Assembly (NCBI GenBank): GCA_035489715.1
Contig: DATHAP010000023.1
Coordinates: 1 to 41,687, forward strand
DNA: 41,687 bases
Direction: 5' to 3'
From: Actinomycetes bacterium
GTDB lineage: Bacteria; Actinomycetota; Actinomycetes; JACCUZ01
The notes under the pieces are model-generated. The model was given only the letters and a program-made list of their open reading frames with translations, did no database searches and was not told where the DNA came from. Position numbers and translations under genes: made by a program. Each line of letters begins with the position of its first letter. The first letter of the stretch is position 1. Below, in pieces: positions 22,182 to 30,838 of the stretch.

Positions 22182-23798
22182 TCAGGCGAGAGCGACCAGG
22201 TCGGCGTAGTCCTCGTTCCACAGGTCCTCGACCCCGTCGGGCAGCAGGATCAGCCGCTCCGGGGCCAACGCCTCGACCGCGCCCTCGTCGTGGGTGACCA
22301 GGACGACGGCGCCGGAGAAGGTCTGCAGGGCTCCGAGAATCTCCTCGCGGCTGGCCGGGTCGAGGTTGTTGGTCGGCTCGTCGAGCATCAGCACGTTGGC
22401 GCTTGACACCACCAGCGTGGCCAGCGCGAGCCGGGTCTTCTCCCCGCCGCTGAGCACCCGGGCCGGCTTCTCGACGTCGTCGCCGGAGAAGAGGAACGAC
22501 CCGAGGATGCGGCGCAGCTCGACCTCGCTGGTGTCGGGCGCGGCCGAGCGCATGTTCTCCAGCACGGTCCGCTCCGGGTCGAGGGTCTCGTGCTCCTGCG
22601 CGTAGTAGCCGACCTTGAGCCCGTGCCCCGGGCGGACCGCACCGGTGTCCGGGGTCTCGATGCCGGCCAGCAGCCGCAGCAGGGTGGTCTTGCCGGCGCC
22701 GTTGAGCCCGAGGATCACGACCCGGCTGCCGCGGTCGATGGCCAGGTCCACGTCGGTGAACACCTCGAGCGACCCGTAGGACTTCGACAGGCCCTCGGCG
22801 GTCAGCGGGGTCCGGCCGCACGGCGCGGGCTCCGGGAAGCGCAGCTTGGCAACCTTGTCGCTGCGGCGCACCTGCTCCAGACCTGCCATCAGCCGCTGCG
22901 CCCGTCGGTCCATGCTCTGCGCCGCCTTGGCCTTCGTGGCCTTGTAGCGCATCCGGTCGGCCTGCGCCTTGAGCGCGTCGGCCTGCTTCTCGGCGTTGGC
23001 CCGCTCGCGCTTGCGCCGCCGCTCGTCGGTCTCGCGCTGCGCCAGGTACGCCGACCAGCCGAGGTTGTAGACGTCGAGCTCGGCCCGATTGGCGTCGAGG
23101 TGGAAGACCCGGGTGACCGTGTGCTCGAGCAGGCCGACGTCGTGGCTGATGACGACAAGGCCGCCCTTGTACGTCCGCAGGTACTCGCGCAGCCAGACGA
23201 TCGAGTCGGCGTCCAGGTGGTTGGTCGGCTCGTCGAGCAGCAAGGTCGAGCCGTCCGCACCGGTCCCGGTCGACGAGAAGAGGATCCGCGAGAGCTCGAC
23301 CCGGCGCCGCTGGCCGCCGGAGAGGGTGTGCAGCGGCTGGCCGAGGACCCGCTCCGGCAGCCCGAGGCTGGACGCGATGGCAGCCGCCTCGCTCTCGGCG
23401 GCGTAGCCACCGGCGGCCTGGAACTCGGTCTCCAGCCGGGCGTAGCGGCTCATCGCCCGCTCGTGCGTCGCGGGGTCGGCGCTGGCCATCTCCCCCTCGG
23501 TCTCGCGCATCCGGCGGACGACGGCGTCCAGGCCGCGTGCGGACAGGATCCGGTCGCGGGCCAGCACGTCAAGGTCGCCGGTGCGCGGGTCCTGCGGCAG
23601 GTAGCCGACGTGACCGGACCGGGTCACCTCGCCCGACGCGGCCGGGCCCTCGCCGGCCAGCACCCGGGTCAGCGTGGTCTTGCCGGCGCCGTTGCGGCCG
23701 ACCAGCCCGACCCGGTCACCCGGCGCGATCCGGAACGTGGCGTCGCCGAGCAGGATCCGGGAGCCGGCCCTGAGCTCCAGACCGGTGGCGGTGATCAT
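22182..23798 (-). CDS. ABC-F family ATPase (translation factor type)
   Basis: The 538-aa protein has two ATP-binding cassettes and no membrane domain. The first has Walker A GRNGAGKTT, signature LSGGQRRRVELSRIL and Walker B LLLDEPTNHLD. An 80-residue basic linker (RRRKRERANAEKQADALKAQ and on) follows, and the second cassette has GLNGAGKTT, LSGGEKTRLALATLV and LMLDEPTNNLD. This is the ABC-F layout, in which the linker reaches into the ribosomal E/P-site region. Members are housekeeping translation factors (EttA, Uup type) or antibiotic target protection proteins; the sequence alone does not decide. ATG at 23798 overlaps the stop of a possible 7-codon leader ORF. Confidence 0.93.
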   Translation of the reverse strand: MITATGLELRAGSRILLGDATFRIAPGDRVGLVGRNGAGKTTLTRVLAGEGPAASGEVTRSGHVGYLPQDPRTGDLDVLARDRILSARGLDAVVRRMRETEGEMASADPATHERAMSRYARLETEFQAAGGYAAESEAAAIASSLGLPERVLGQPLHTLSGGQRRRVELSRILFSSTGTGADGSTLLLDEPTNHLDADSIVWLREYLRTYKGGLVVISHDVGLLEHTVTRVFHLDANRAELDVYNLGWSAYLAQRETDERRRKRERANAEKQADALKAQADRMRYKATKAKAAQSMDRRAQRLMAGLEQVRRSDKVAKLRFPEPAPCGRTPLTAEGLSKSYGSLEVFTDVDLAIDRGSRVVILGLNGAGKTTLLRLLAGIETPDTGAVRPGHGLKVGYYAQEHETLDPERTVLENMRSAAPDTSEVELRRILGSFLFSGDDVEKPARVLSGGEKTRLALATLVVSSANVLMLDEPTNNLDPASREEILGALQTFSGAVVLVTHDEGAVEALAPERLILLPDGVEDLWNEDYADLVALA

Positions 23799-23818
23799 CG
23801 TCGTGCGTCCTTTTGCAT
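23795..23818 (-). CDS. Possible 7-codon leader peptide before the ABC-F gene
   Basis: A minus-strand ATG at 23818 opens MQKDARR and stops at a TGA whose bases overlap the ABC-F start codon (ATGA). Short upstream ORFs are known to control some antibiotic-protection ABC-F genes by ribosome stalling. Here there is no clear ribosome binding site for the leader: the upstream GGGA-ACC-TCCC is a small hairpin. It could be chance. Confidence 0.25.
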   Translation of the reverse strand: MQKDARR

Positions 23819-23960
23819 GGGAGGTTCCCGCGTCGGATCTGCATCGGATCCGTGTGGCGGGCGGCCTGGCGGGGTATCGGCCAGCGGCTCAGCGGGACGG
23901 CGACGACGGCATGCGCCCTAGTCTACGGACGGCCCGCCGACAGGACGGAGCGCGTTTCCC

Positions 23961-24845
23961 GTGGGTATCGACTTCGACGACCAGTCCGTCGACACCTCCG
24001 GTGTCTCGGACCGGCGCGGCATGGGCGGCCCGATCGCGGTCGGGGGCGGCGGTCTCGGCATCGTGGGCCTGATCATCTTCGTGCTGGTGTCCGTGCTCGG
24101 CGGCGGCAACGGTGTCGACACGACGCAGCTGGTGCCCCAGGACGGCGCGGTCCAGGGCGAGGGGGCCGGCACCGGCGACCTCGAGCAGCGGTGCAACACC
24201 GAGGGTGCGATCGAGCAGTACGACGACTGCTTCCTGGTGAAGGTCTACAACGAGATCAACGAGGTCTGGACCGACGAGTTCGCGCGGGCCGGCGAGCAGT
24301 ACGAGCAGCCGGGGCTGACCTTCTTCACCCAGGCGGTGCAGACCGGCTGCGGCACCGCGTCGTCACAGGTCGGTCCGTTCTACTGCCCGCCGGACCGGAG
24401 CATCTTCATCGACATCGGCTTCCTCGACCAGCTGCAGCAGGAGTTCGGCGCCGAGGGGCGCTACGCCCAGGCGTACATCATGGCCCACGAGGCGGGGCAC
24501 CACCTGCAGACGCTGTTCGGCACCGAGCAGAAGGTCCGCGCCTCCCAGCAGGCCCGGCCGAACGCGGCCAACGAGCTATCGGTCGCGATGGAGCTGCAGG
24601 CCGACTGCTACGCCGGCGTCTGGAGCCGGCTCGCCGACGACCGTGGCAACGTCTCGGTCGGCGAGGCCGAGCTGGACCAGGCCATCGGGGCGGCCGAGGC
24701 GGTCGGCGACGACCGGATCCAGCAGAAGACGCAGGGCAGGGTGGACCCCGAGTCCTGGACCCACGGGTCCGCCGAGCAGCGGCGCCACTGGTTCCTGACC
24801 GGCCGCCGCTCGGGCGACGTCAACCGCTGCAACACCTTCGGCTGA
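23961..24845 (+). CDS. Neutral zinc metallopeptidase (YpfJ/KPN_01226-like)
   Basis: The 294-aa protein matches the putative neutral zinc metallopeptidase family (YpfJ type). It starts GIDFDDQSVDTSGVSDRRG, has a Gly-rich membrane anchor near residues 27-47 (GGGGLGIVGLIIFVLVSVLGG) and an outer domain with the zinc motif H176-E177-A-G-H180 (MAHEAGHHLQ). ELQADCYAGVW supplies the third ligand region, and the family's CNTFG ending is present. Four Cys in the outer domain may form disulfides. The substrate is not known for the family. Start is GTG at 23961, preceded by GGACGGAG 10-17 nt upstream. It converges on the suf operon. Confidence 0.9.
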   Translation: MGIDFDDQSVDTSGVSDRRGMGGPIAVGGGGLGIVGLIIFVLVSVLGGGNGVDTTQLVPQDGAVQGEGAGTGDLEQRCNTEGAIEQYDDCFLVKVYNEINEVWTDEFARAGEQYEQPGLTFFTQAVQTGCGTASSQVGPFYCPPDRSIFIDIGFLDQLQQEFGAEGRYAQAYIMAHEAGHHLQTLFGTEQKVRASQQARPNAANELSVAMELQADCYAGVWSRLADDRGNVSVGEAELDQAIGAAEAVGDDRIQQKTQGRVDPESWTHGSAEQRRHWFLTGRRSGDVNRCNTFG

Positions 24846-24875
24846 GGACCGGCGCCGCCCAGCATCCACACCCGA

Positions 24876-24961
24876 AATGATCACGGTTACATGATCAATG
24901 CACGCCATGCACGGCATGTAGGCCATGCACGGGGTGGAGTGATCACGTGAACGTGATCATT
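24876..24961. repeat. 86-bp palindromic element with four 9-bp tandem repeats inside
   Basis: The arms are 22 nt each, at 24876-24897 and 24940-24961. The right arm is the reverse complement of the left with only 3 mismatches; both have the form AATGATCACG-N-T-N-AC-N-TGATCA. Each arm is also nearly palindromic by itself. Between them lie four imperfect copies of a 9-bp unit: ATGCACGCC (24898), ATGCACGGC (24907), ATGTAGGCC (24916), ATGCACGGG (24925). The element is AT-rich compared with its surroundings and sits between the convergent peptidase and sufT genes. It could act as a two-way terminator, a protein-binding array or a small mobile palindrome. Confidence 0.85.
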
Positions 24962-24973
24962 CCCGCAGCCGGG

Positions 24974-25324
24974 TCAGACGTTGAAGCCCAGGGCGCGCAG
25001 CTGGTCACGACCTTCGTCGGTGATCTTGTCGGGGCCCCACGGCGGCATCCAGACCCAGTTGATCCGGGTCTCCTTGACCAGGCCGGACAATGCCGAGTTG
25101 GTCTGGTCCTCGATGACGTCGGTCAGCGGGCAGGCCGCCGACGTGAGGGTCATGTCCAGGGTGCACGCGTTGTCGCCGTCGACGTGGATGCCGTAGACCA
25201 GGCCCAGGTCGACCACGTTGATGCCGAGCTCGGGGTCGACCACGTCGCGCATGGCCTCCTCGACGTCCTCGACCTTGGCCAGGCCCGGTCCCCCGGTGGC
25301 CGCACTGGTCGCGGTCTCGCTCAT
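24974..25324 (-). CDS. sufT: Metal-sulfur cluster assembly factor SufT (DUF59/MIP18)
   Basis: The 116-aa protein is a DUF59 (MIP18-like) factor that helps iron-sulfur cluster maturation of client proteins. Markers are VEEAMRDVVDPELGINVVDLGLVYG, the conserved Cys in LTSAACPLTDVIEDQ, and the C-terminal WVWMPPWGPDKITDEGRDQLRALG. It is the last gene of the suf operon; its ATG overlaps the sufU stop by 4 nt (ATGA). Mycobacterial homologues sit at the same place (Rv1466). The 86-bp palindrome follows 12 nt after its stop. Confidence 0.93.
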   Translation of the reverse strand: MSETATSAATGGPGLAKVEDVEEAMRDVVDPELGINVVDLGLVYGIHVDGDNACTLDMTLTSAACPLTDVIEDQTNSALSGLVKETRINWVWMPPWGPDKITDEGRDQLRALGFNV

Positions 25325-25818
25325 GCCATCTCCTCCGCCGTCTCGTGCTCATCCACGCCACCGGCACGGGCCGTGGCGTCCTTCCATGCCATCCAGCCGA
25401 GCAGCGCGCACTTGATGCGCGCCGGGTACTTCGAGACCCCCTCGAACGCGACGGCGTCCTCGAGCACCTCCTCGAGGTCACCCTCGACCGACTCGGCGGC
25501 GCTGGACGCGTCGCCCTTGGCCCGCATCAGGGCCAGGAACGCGTCGTAGGCGGTCGTCGCCTCGCCGAGGCTGCGCCCGATCACCAGGTCGGTCATGACC
25601 GACACCGAGGCTTGCGAGATCGAGCAGCCGAGCGAGTCGTAGGAGACGTCCTCGACCGTGGTGCCGTCGCTGCCGAGCCGCACCCGCAGGGTGACCTCGT
25701 CGCCGCAGGTGGGGTTGACGTGGTGGACCTCGGCGTCGAACGGCTCCCGGAGCCCCTTGTGGTGGGGGTTGCGGTAGTGGTCCAGGATGATCTCCTGGTA
25801 CATCGACTCCAGCCTCAC
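25321..25818 (-). CDS. sufU: SufU zinc-dependent sulfurtransferase
   Basis: SufU takes persulfide sulfur from SufS for cluster assembly, acting through a zinc-bound Cys. The 165-aa protein has the three conserved Cys and an Asp: Cys38 and Asp40 (NPTCGDEVTL), Cys65 (LGCSISQAS) and Cys137 (PARIKCALLGW). The insert of about 20 residues between Cys65 and Cys137 separates SufU from IscU. The start is GTG 25818, overlapping the sufS stop as GTGA; a later ATG at 25803 would lose only five residues. The tail is acidic and Ala-rich. Confidence 0.94.
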   Translation of the reverse strand: MRLESMYQEIILDHYRNPHHKGLREPFDAEVHHVNPTCGDEVTLRVRLGSDGTTVEDVSYDSLGCSISQASVSVMTDLVIGRSLGEATTAYDAFLALMRAKGDASSAAESVEGDLEEVLEDAVAFEGVSKYPARIKCALLGWMAWKDATARAGGVDEHETAEEMA

Positions 25819-27098
25819 GCCGCGCCTCCCGTGCGCCCGAAGAACCGCTGCACGTGCTCGAGCCCGTCGACCAGCGCGTCGACGTCGGCCATCGTCGAGT
25901 AGACGTAGAACGACGCCCGGGTGGTGGCCGGCACGCCGTAGCGCAGGCAGACCGGTCGGGCGCAGTGCTGACCGACCCGCACCGCGATGCCGAGCTCGTC
26001 GAGCACCTGGCCGACGTCGTGCGGGTGCAGGTCGCCCAGCGTGAAGGAGACCGCAGCCCCGCGGTTCTCCGCGGTCGGCGGCCCGACGACGCGCAGGCCC
26101 TCGACCTGCTGCATCCGCTCCAGCGCGTAGGCGGTGATCACGTGCTCGTGCTCGGCGACCGTCTCCATGCCGAGGGCGGAGAGGTAGTCGACCGCCGCGC
26201 CCAGGCCGACCGCCTGGGCGATCGGCGGGGTGCCCGCCTCGAACTTGTGCGGCAACGCGGCGTAGGTCGACCCGGTCATGCTGACCGCCTCGATCATCTC
26301 GCCGCCACCGAGGAAGGGCGGCAGGTCCTCGAGCACCTGGCGACGTCCCCACAGCACGCCGATGCCCGTGGGGCCGCACATCTTGTGCCCGGTGAAGGCC
26401 ACCAGGTCGGCGCCAAGCGCCTGGACGTCGAGCGGCATGTGCGGGGCCGCCTGAGAGGCGTCGACGACGACCAGGGCGCCCACCTCGCGGGCCCGCCGCA
26501 CGATCTCGGCGCCCGGGTTGACGGTGCCCAGGATGTTGGAGACCAGCACGAACGACACGACGCGGGTGCGCTCGTTGACCAGCGCGTCGAGGTCGCTGAG
26601 GTCGAGCCGTCCGTCGTCGGTCAGCCCGATCCAGCGCAGCGTCGCGCCGGTGCGCTCCGCGACCATCTGCCACGGGACGAGGTTGGAGTGGTGCTCCATC
26701 TCGGTGACGACGATCTCGTCGCCCGCGCGCAGGCCACGGAAGGCGGAGCCGCCCCACGCGATGGTGTTGGCCGCCAGGTTGAGCGCCTCGGTGGAGTTCT
26801 TGGTGAAAACCACCTCGGCGCGGTCGGCGGCGTTGACGAAGGCCGCCACCTTGTCGCGTGCGCCCTCGTACAGCGCGGTGGCCTCCTCGGCCAGCGTGTG
26901 GATGCCGCGGTGCACGTTGGCGTTGTGCCGGGTGTAGTAGTCGTCGAGGGCGTCGAGGACCTGGCGGGGCTTCTGCGACGTCGCCGCGTTGTCGAGGTAG
27001 ACCAGCGGTCGGTCGCCGTGCACCAGCCGCTCGAGCGCCGGGAAGTCCTTGCGTATCCTCTCGACGTCGAGCGGCGACGCGACAGACAAGGAACTCAT
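25815..27098 (-). CDS. sufS: Cysteine desulfurase SufS
   Basis: SufS is a PLP enzyme that removes sulfur from L-cysteine as an enzyme-bound persulfide and passes it to SufU. In this 427-aa class II desulfurase, the PLP Lys is Lys239 in FTGHKMCGPTGIGVLWG, and His136 and Asp213 regions are in TEMEHHSNLVPW and VVDASQAAPH. The active Cys is Cys379 in VGQHCARPVC, on the short class II loop. Its ATG overlaps the sufC stop (ATGA) and its stop overlaps the sufU start (GTGA), so the genes are tightly coupled. Confidence 0.95.
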   Translation of the reverse strand: MSSLSVASPLDVERIRKDFPALERLVHGDRPLVYLDNAATSQKPRQVLDALDDYYTRHNANVHRGIHTLAEEATALYEGARDKVAAFVNAADRAEVVFTKNSTEALNLAANTIAWGGSAFRGLRAGDEIVVTEMEHHSNLVPWQMVAERTGATLRWIGLTDDGRLDLSDLDALVNERTRVVSFVLVSNILGTVNPGAEIVRRAREVGALVVVDASQAAPHMPLDVQALGADLVAFTGHKMCGPTGIGVLWGRRQVLEDLPPFLGGGEMIEAVSMTGSTYAALPHKFEAGTPPIAQAVGLGAAVDYLSALGMETVAEHEHVITAYALERMQQVEGLRVVGPPTAENRGAAVSFTLGDLHPHDVGQVLDELGIAVRVGQHCARPVCLRYGVPATTRASFYVYSTMADVDALVDGLEHVQRFFGRTGGAA

Positions 27099-27862
27099 GC
27101 CTGAGCGCCCGCCTTGAGGAAGCGCTCGTAGCCCTCGGCCTCGAGGGTGTCGGCGAGCTCCCGGCCGCCCTCCTCGACGATGCGGCCGTCGACGAAGACG
27201 TGCACGAAGTCGGGGGCGATGTAGCGCAGGATCCGGGTGTAGTGCGTGATCAGCAGGACACCGGTCTCACCACCCGCGCGGACTCGGTTGACGCCCTCGG
27301 ACACGACCTTGAGCGCGTCGATGTCGAGCCCGGAGTCGGTCTCGTCGAGGACGGCGATCTTTGGCTTGAGCAGCTCGAGCTGGAGGATCTCGTGGCGCTT
27401 CTTCTCGCCGCCCGAGAAGCCCTCGTTGACGCTGCGCTCGGAGAAGGACGGGTCGACGGCCAGCCGCTCCATCGCCTCCTTCACCTCCTTGACCCAGGTG
27501 CGCAGCTTGGGCGCCTCGCCGTCGACAGCGGTCTTGGCGCTGCGCAGGAAGTTGGAGACCGAGACTCCCGGCACCTCAACGGGGTACTGCATCGCCAGGA
27601 ACAGCCCGGCGCGGGCCCGCTCGTCGACCGTCATCGCGAGGACGTCGTCGCCGTCGAGCGTGACCGTGCCGCCGGTGACGGTGTACTTGGGGTGCCCGGC
27701 GATCGAGTAGGCCAGCGTCGACTTGCCGGAGCCGTTGGGCCCCATGATGGCGTGGGTCTCACCGGCCCGGACGGTGAGGTCGACCCCGCGCAGGATCTCC
27801 CGCGTGCCGGAGTCACCGGTGTCGACGGTGACGTGCAGGTCGCGGATCTCGAGCGTGCTCAC
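27095..27862 (-). CDS. sufC: SufC, ATPase of the SufBCD scaffold
   Basis: SufC is the cytosolic ABC-type ATPase that drives shape changes in the SufB-SufD scaffold. The 255-aa protein has Walker A GPNGSGKSTLAYSIAG, signature FSGGEKKRHEILQL, Walker B KIAVLDETDSGLDIDALKVV and switch His in LLITHYTRIL; the DETDSGLD form is typical of SufC. Start is GTG at 27862, overlapping the stop of the Rieske protein gene (GTGA). It lies between the Rieske and sufS genes in one transcript. Confidence 0.96.
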   Translation of the reverse strand: MSTLEIRDLHVTVDTGDSGTREILRGVDLTVRAGETHAIMGPNGSGKSTLAYSIAGHPKYTVTGGTVTLDGDDVLAMTVDERARAGLFLAMQYPVEVPGVSVSNFLRSAKTAVDGEAPKLRTWVKEVKEAMERLAVDPSFSERSVNEGFSGGEKKRHEILQLELLKPKIAVLDETDSGLDIDALKVVSEGVNRVRAGGETGVLLITHYTRILRYIAPDFVHVFVDGRIVEEGGRELADTLEAEGYERFLKAGAQA

Positions 27863-28182
27863 TGGTTCTCCTTCATGACGGACACGAGGACGTCGTCTCC
27901 GTCGATCTTCACGGGGTACACGGGGACCGGCTGGGTGGCCGGGAGCCCGGTCGGACGGCCGGTGACCAGGTCGAAGCGCGAGCCGTGCAGCCAGCACTCG
28001 ATCGTCTGGTCCTCGATCTCGCCCTCGGACAGGGCGACGTTGGCGTGCGAGCACACGTCGTGGATGGCGTAGACCTCGCCGGCGCTGCGCACGATCGCCA
28101 CCGGGACCCCGTCGACCACGACCCGGACCGCCGCGCCGTCGGCCACGTCGGCCGCCGCGCAGGCGCGCTGGTAGTCGGCCAC
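27859..28182 (-). CDS. Rieske-type [2Fe-2S] ferredoxin in the suf operon
   Basis: This 107-aa protein is a small soluble Rieske ferredoxin. The cluster ligands are C-x-H in IHDVCSHANVALSEGE and C-x2-H in IECWLHGSRFDLVTG, and it ends with the usual TQPVPVYPVKIDGDDVLV strand. Homologues are often labelled as dioxygenase ferredoxin subunits, but no oxygenase is present here. Its place between sufD and sufC is common in actinobacteria and suggests an electron-transfer role in cluster assembly, which is inferred. GTG start 28182 lies 1 nt after the sufD stop region. Confidence 0.93.
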   Translation of the reverse strand: MADYQRACAAADVADGAAVRVVVDGVPVAIVRSAGEVYAIHDVCSHANVALSEGEIEDQTIECWLHGSRFDLVTGRPTGLPATQPVPVYPVKIDGDDVLVSVMKENQ

Positions 28183-28183
28183 C

Positions 28184-29413
28184 TCAGTGCACCGCGCCTT
28201 CCAGCTCCCGCTCGACCTGGGCCAGCAGGCGGTCGCGGACCTCCGGGACCCCGATCTTGTTGATCACGTCGGCGAAGAAGCCGCGGACGACGAGCCGGCG
28301 CGCCTCGTCCTCGGGGATGCCCCGGGACTGCAGGTAGAACAGCTGCTCGTCGTCGAAGCGGCCGGTCGCCGAGGCGTGGCCGGCGCCGACGATCTCGCCG
28401 GTCTCGATCTCGAGGTTGGGCACCGAGTCGGCACGGGCGCCGTCGGTGAGCACGAGGTTGCGGTTGAGCTCGAAGGTCTCGGTACCCTCGGCCTCGGCCC
28501 GGATCAGCACGTCGCCGATCCAAACCGTGTGCGCCTCCTCGCCCTGCAGCGCGCCCTTGTAGACCACGTTGCTCTTGCAGTGCGGCACGGCGTGGTCGAC
28601 GAAGAGCCGGTGCTCGAGGTGCTGGTGGTCGTCGGCGAAGTAGAGGCCGAGCATCTCGACCTCCGAGCCCGGCGCGGTGAAGCGCGCCTCGGACGACACC
28701 CGCGCGACGTCGCCGCCGAACCCGACGGCGATGGTGCGCAGCTTGGCGTCCCGGCCCAGCCGGATCGACTGCTGCGAAAGGTGAACGGTGTCGTCGGCCC
28801 AGTCGTTGACGACGACCACGGTCAGCTCCGCGCTGTCGCCGACGACCAGCTCGAGGTTGTCGGCGTACGTCCCCGAGCCGGTGTGGTCCAGCACCACGAC
28901 GGCGCGGGCGAAGGGCTGCACGTCGACGAGCAGGTGCCCGAAGGCGGGCCCCGCGTCGACACCGGTGCCGCGCACGTTCACCGTGGTGGGCCGGCTGGCC
29001 ACGGCCTCGGTGGGCACGGTGAGCACCGTCGCCTTCTCGAACGCGTTCCAGGCCCGAGCGGCCACCCGGTCGGCAGGCTCGCCGCCACCACCGAGCCGGG
29101 CGTCACCGCGGTCGACCGTCTCGACCACCACCTCCGGGGCGGCGTCGACCTCCACGGTCACCGTGCCGGTGCCGGCGCCGTCGTCCTCGTGCAGGTGGCG
29201 GAGGCGGTCGAGAGGGGTGAAGCGCCACTCCTCCTCGCGGCCGGTGGGGACCCCGAACGCCGCGAGGTCGAACGAGCGCGCCCGCTCACCGCGGCTGTCG
29301 CCGGGGACCGGGACGGCGCCGTGGGAGTGGGGCTTCCCGCTGAACCCGCCGGTCTCCGGCGAGAGGATCTCGCCGGCCACCGAGGGGGTGACGGTCTCAG
29401 GGGTGGTGGACAT
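28184..29413 (-). CDS. sufD: SufD, scaffold subunit
   Basis: The 409-aa protein is SufD, partner of SufB in the SufBC2D scaffold. It begins with a variable region and REEEWRFTPLDRLRHL, has a long right-handed beta-helix core (AELTVVVVNDWADDTVHLS, then GLYFADDHQHLEHRLFVDH, which carries the conserved His), and closes with NLEIETGEIVGAGHASATGRFDDEQLFYLQSRGIPEDEARRLVV. That last segment is the SufB/SufD signature that binds SufC. ATG at 29413 lies 3 nt after the sufB stop. Confidence 0.95.
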   Translation of the reverse strand: MSTTPETVTPSVAGEILSPETGGFSGKPHSHGAVPVPGDSRGERARSFDLAAFGVPTGREEEWRFTPLDRLRHLHEDDGAGTGTVTVEVDAAPEVVVETVDRGDARLGGGGEPADRVAARAWNAFEKATVLTVPTEAVASRPTTVNVRGTGVDAGPAFGHLLVDVQPFARAVVVLDHTGSGTYADNLELVVGDSAELTVVVVNDWADDTVHLSQQSIRLGRDAKLRTIAVGFGGDVARVSSEARFTAPGSEVEMLGLYFADDHQHLEHRLFVDHAVPHCKSNVVYKGALQGEEAHTVWIGDVLIRAEAEGTETFELNRNLVLTDGARADSVPNLEIETGEIVGAGHASATGRFDDEQLFYLQSRGIPEDEARRLVVRGFFADVINKIGVPEVRDRLLAQVERELEGAVH

Positions 29414-29416
29414 GGA

Positions 29417-30838
29417 TCAGCCCACGGCTCCTTCCATCTGCAGCTCGATCAGGCGGTTGAGCTCGAGGGCGTACTCCATCGGGAGCTCCTTGGCGATCGG
29501 CTCGACGAAGCCGCGCACGATCATCGCCATCGCCTCGTCCTCGGACAGGCCGCGGCTCATCAGGTAGAAGAGCTGGTCCTCGCTCACCTTGGAGACCGTG
29601 GCCTCGTGGCCCATCGTCACGTCGTCCTCGCGCACGTCGACGTAGGGATAGGTGTCCGAGCGGCTGACGGTGTCGACCAGAAGCGCGTCGCACTTCACCG
29701 TCGACCGGGACCCGTTGGCACCCTCGAGCACCTGGACCAGCCCGCGGTAGGAGGTGCGGCCGCCGCCGCGGGCCACCGACTTGGAGATGATGGTCGACGA
29801 CGTGTGCGGCGCCGAGTGCACCATCTTGGCGCCCGCGTCCTGGTGCTGGCCCTCGCCCGCGAAGGCGACTGAAAGCGTCTCCCCCTGCGCGTGCTCGCCG
29901 AGCAGGTAGCAGGCGGGGTACTTCATGGTCACCTTGGAGCCGATGTTGCCGTCGATCCACTCCATCCGGCCCCCGGCCTGCACCGCTGTGCGCTTGGTGA
30001 CCAGGTTGTAGACGTTGTTCGACCAGTTCTGGATCGTCGTGTAGCGGACGTGCGCGTCCTTCTTGACGATGATCTCGACGACGGCCGAGTGAAGCGAGTC
30101 CGACGAGTAGATCGGGGCGGTGCAGCCCTCGACGTAGTGCACCGAGGAGCCCTCGTCGGCGATGATCAGCGTCCGCTCGAACTGGCCCATGTTCTCGGTG
30201 TTGATCCGGAAGTAGGCCTGCAGCGGGATGTCCACCTTGACGCCGGGCGGGACGTAGATGAAGGAGCCGCCGGACCAGACCGCGGTGTTGAGCGCGGCGA
30301 ACTTGTTGTCGCCGACCGGGATGACGGTGCCGAAGTACTCCTTGAAGAGCTCCTCGTGCTCGCGCAGCGCGGTGTCGGTGTCGAGGAAGAGGACGCCCTT
30401 CTCCTCCAGGTCCTCGCGGATCTGGTGGTAGACGACCTCGGACTCGTACTGCGCCGCGACGCCCGCGATCAGCCGCTGCTTCTCGGCCTCGGGGATGCCC
30501 AGCTTGTCGTAGGTGTTCTTGATGTCTGCGGGCAGCTCGTCCCAGGAGGTGGCCTGCTTCTCGGTGGAGCGGACGAAGTACTTGATGTTGTCGAAGTCGA
30601 TGCCCGAGAGATCCGAGCCCCAGGTCGGCATCGGCTTCTTGCCGAACAGCCGCAGCCCCTTGAGGCGCAGGTTGAGCATCCACTCGGGCTCGTACTTGAG
30701 CGCCGAGATGTTGCGGACAACGGCGTCGGACAGGCCGCGCTGAGCCGTCGCGCCGGCGATGTCGGAGTCCGCCCAGCCGAAGGCGTAACGGCCGAGGGCG
30801 TCGACCTCGGCGTGAGTGGTCTCGGGGATGGCAGTCAC
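29417..30838 (-). CDS. sufB: SufB, scaffold subunit
   Basis: SufB is the scaffold subunit on which the nascent [Fe-S] cluster forms. The 473-aa protein has the usual N-terminus ([23 protein letters not shown]), the beta-helix core with [24 protein letters not shown] and [21 protein letters not shown], a Cys in VKCDALLVD, and the C-terminal [25 protein letters not shown]. No intein is present, unlike M. tuberculosis SufB. GTG at 30838 is the start: it overlaps the sufR stop as GTGA, with GGAGGA about 9 nt upstream. Confidence 0.95.
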   Translation of the reverse strand: MTAIPETTHAEVDALGRYAFGWADSDIAGATAQRGLSDAVVRNISALKYEPEWMLNLRLKGLRLFGKKPMPTWGSDLSGIDFDNIKYFVRSTEKQATSWDELPADIKNTYDKLGIPEAEKQRLIAGVAAQYESEVVYHQIREDLEEKGVLFLDTDTALREHEELFKEYFGTVIPVGDNKFAALNTAVWSGGSFIYVPPGVKVDIPLQAYFRINTENMGQFERTLIIADEGSSVHYVEGCTAPIYSSDSLHSAVVEIIVKKDAHVRYTTIQNWSNNVYNLVTKRTAVQAGGRMEWIDGNIGSKVTMKYPACYLLGEHAQGETLSVAFAGEGQHQDAGAKMVHSAPHTSSTIISKSVARGGGRTSYRGLVQVLEGANGSRSTVKCDALLVDTVSRSDTYPYVDVREDDVTMGHEATVSKVSEDQLFYLMSRGLSEDEAMAMIVRGFVEPIAKELPMEYALELNRLIELQMEGAVG

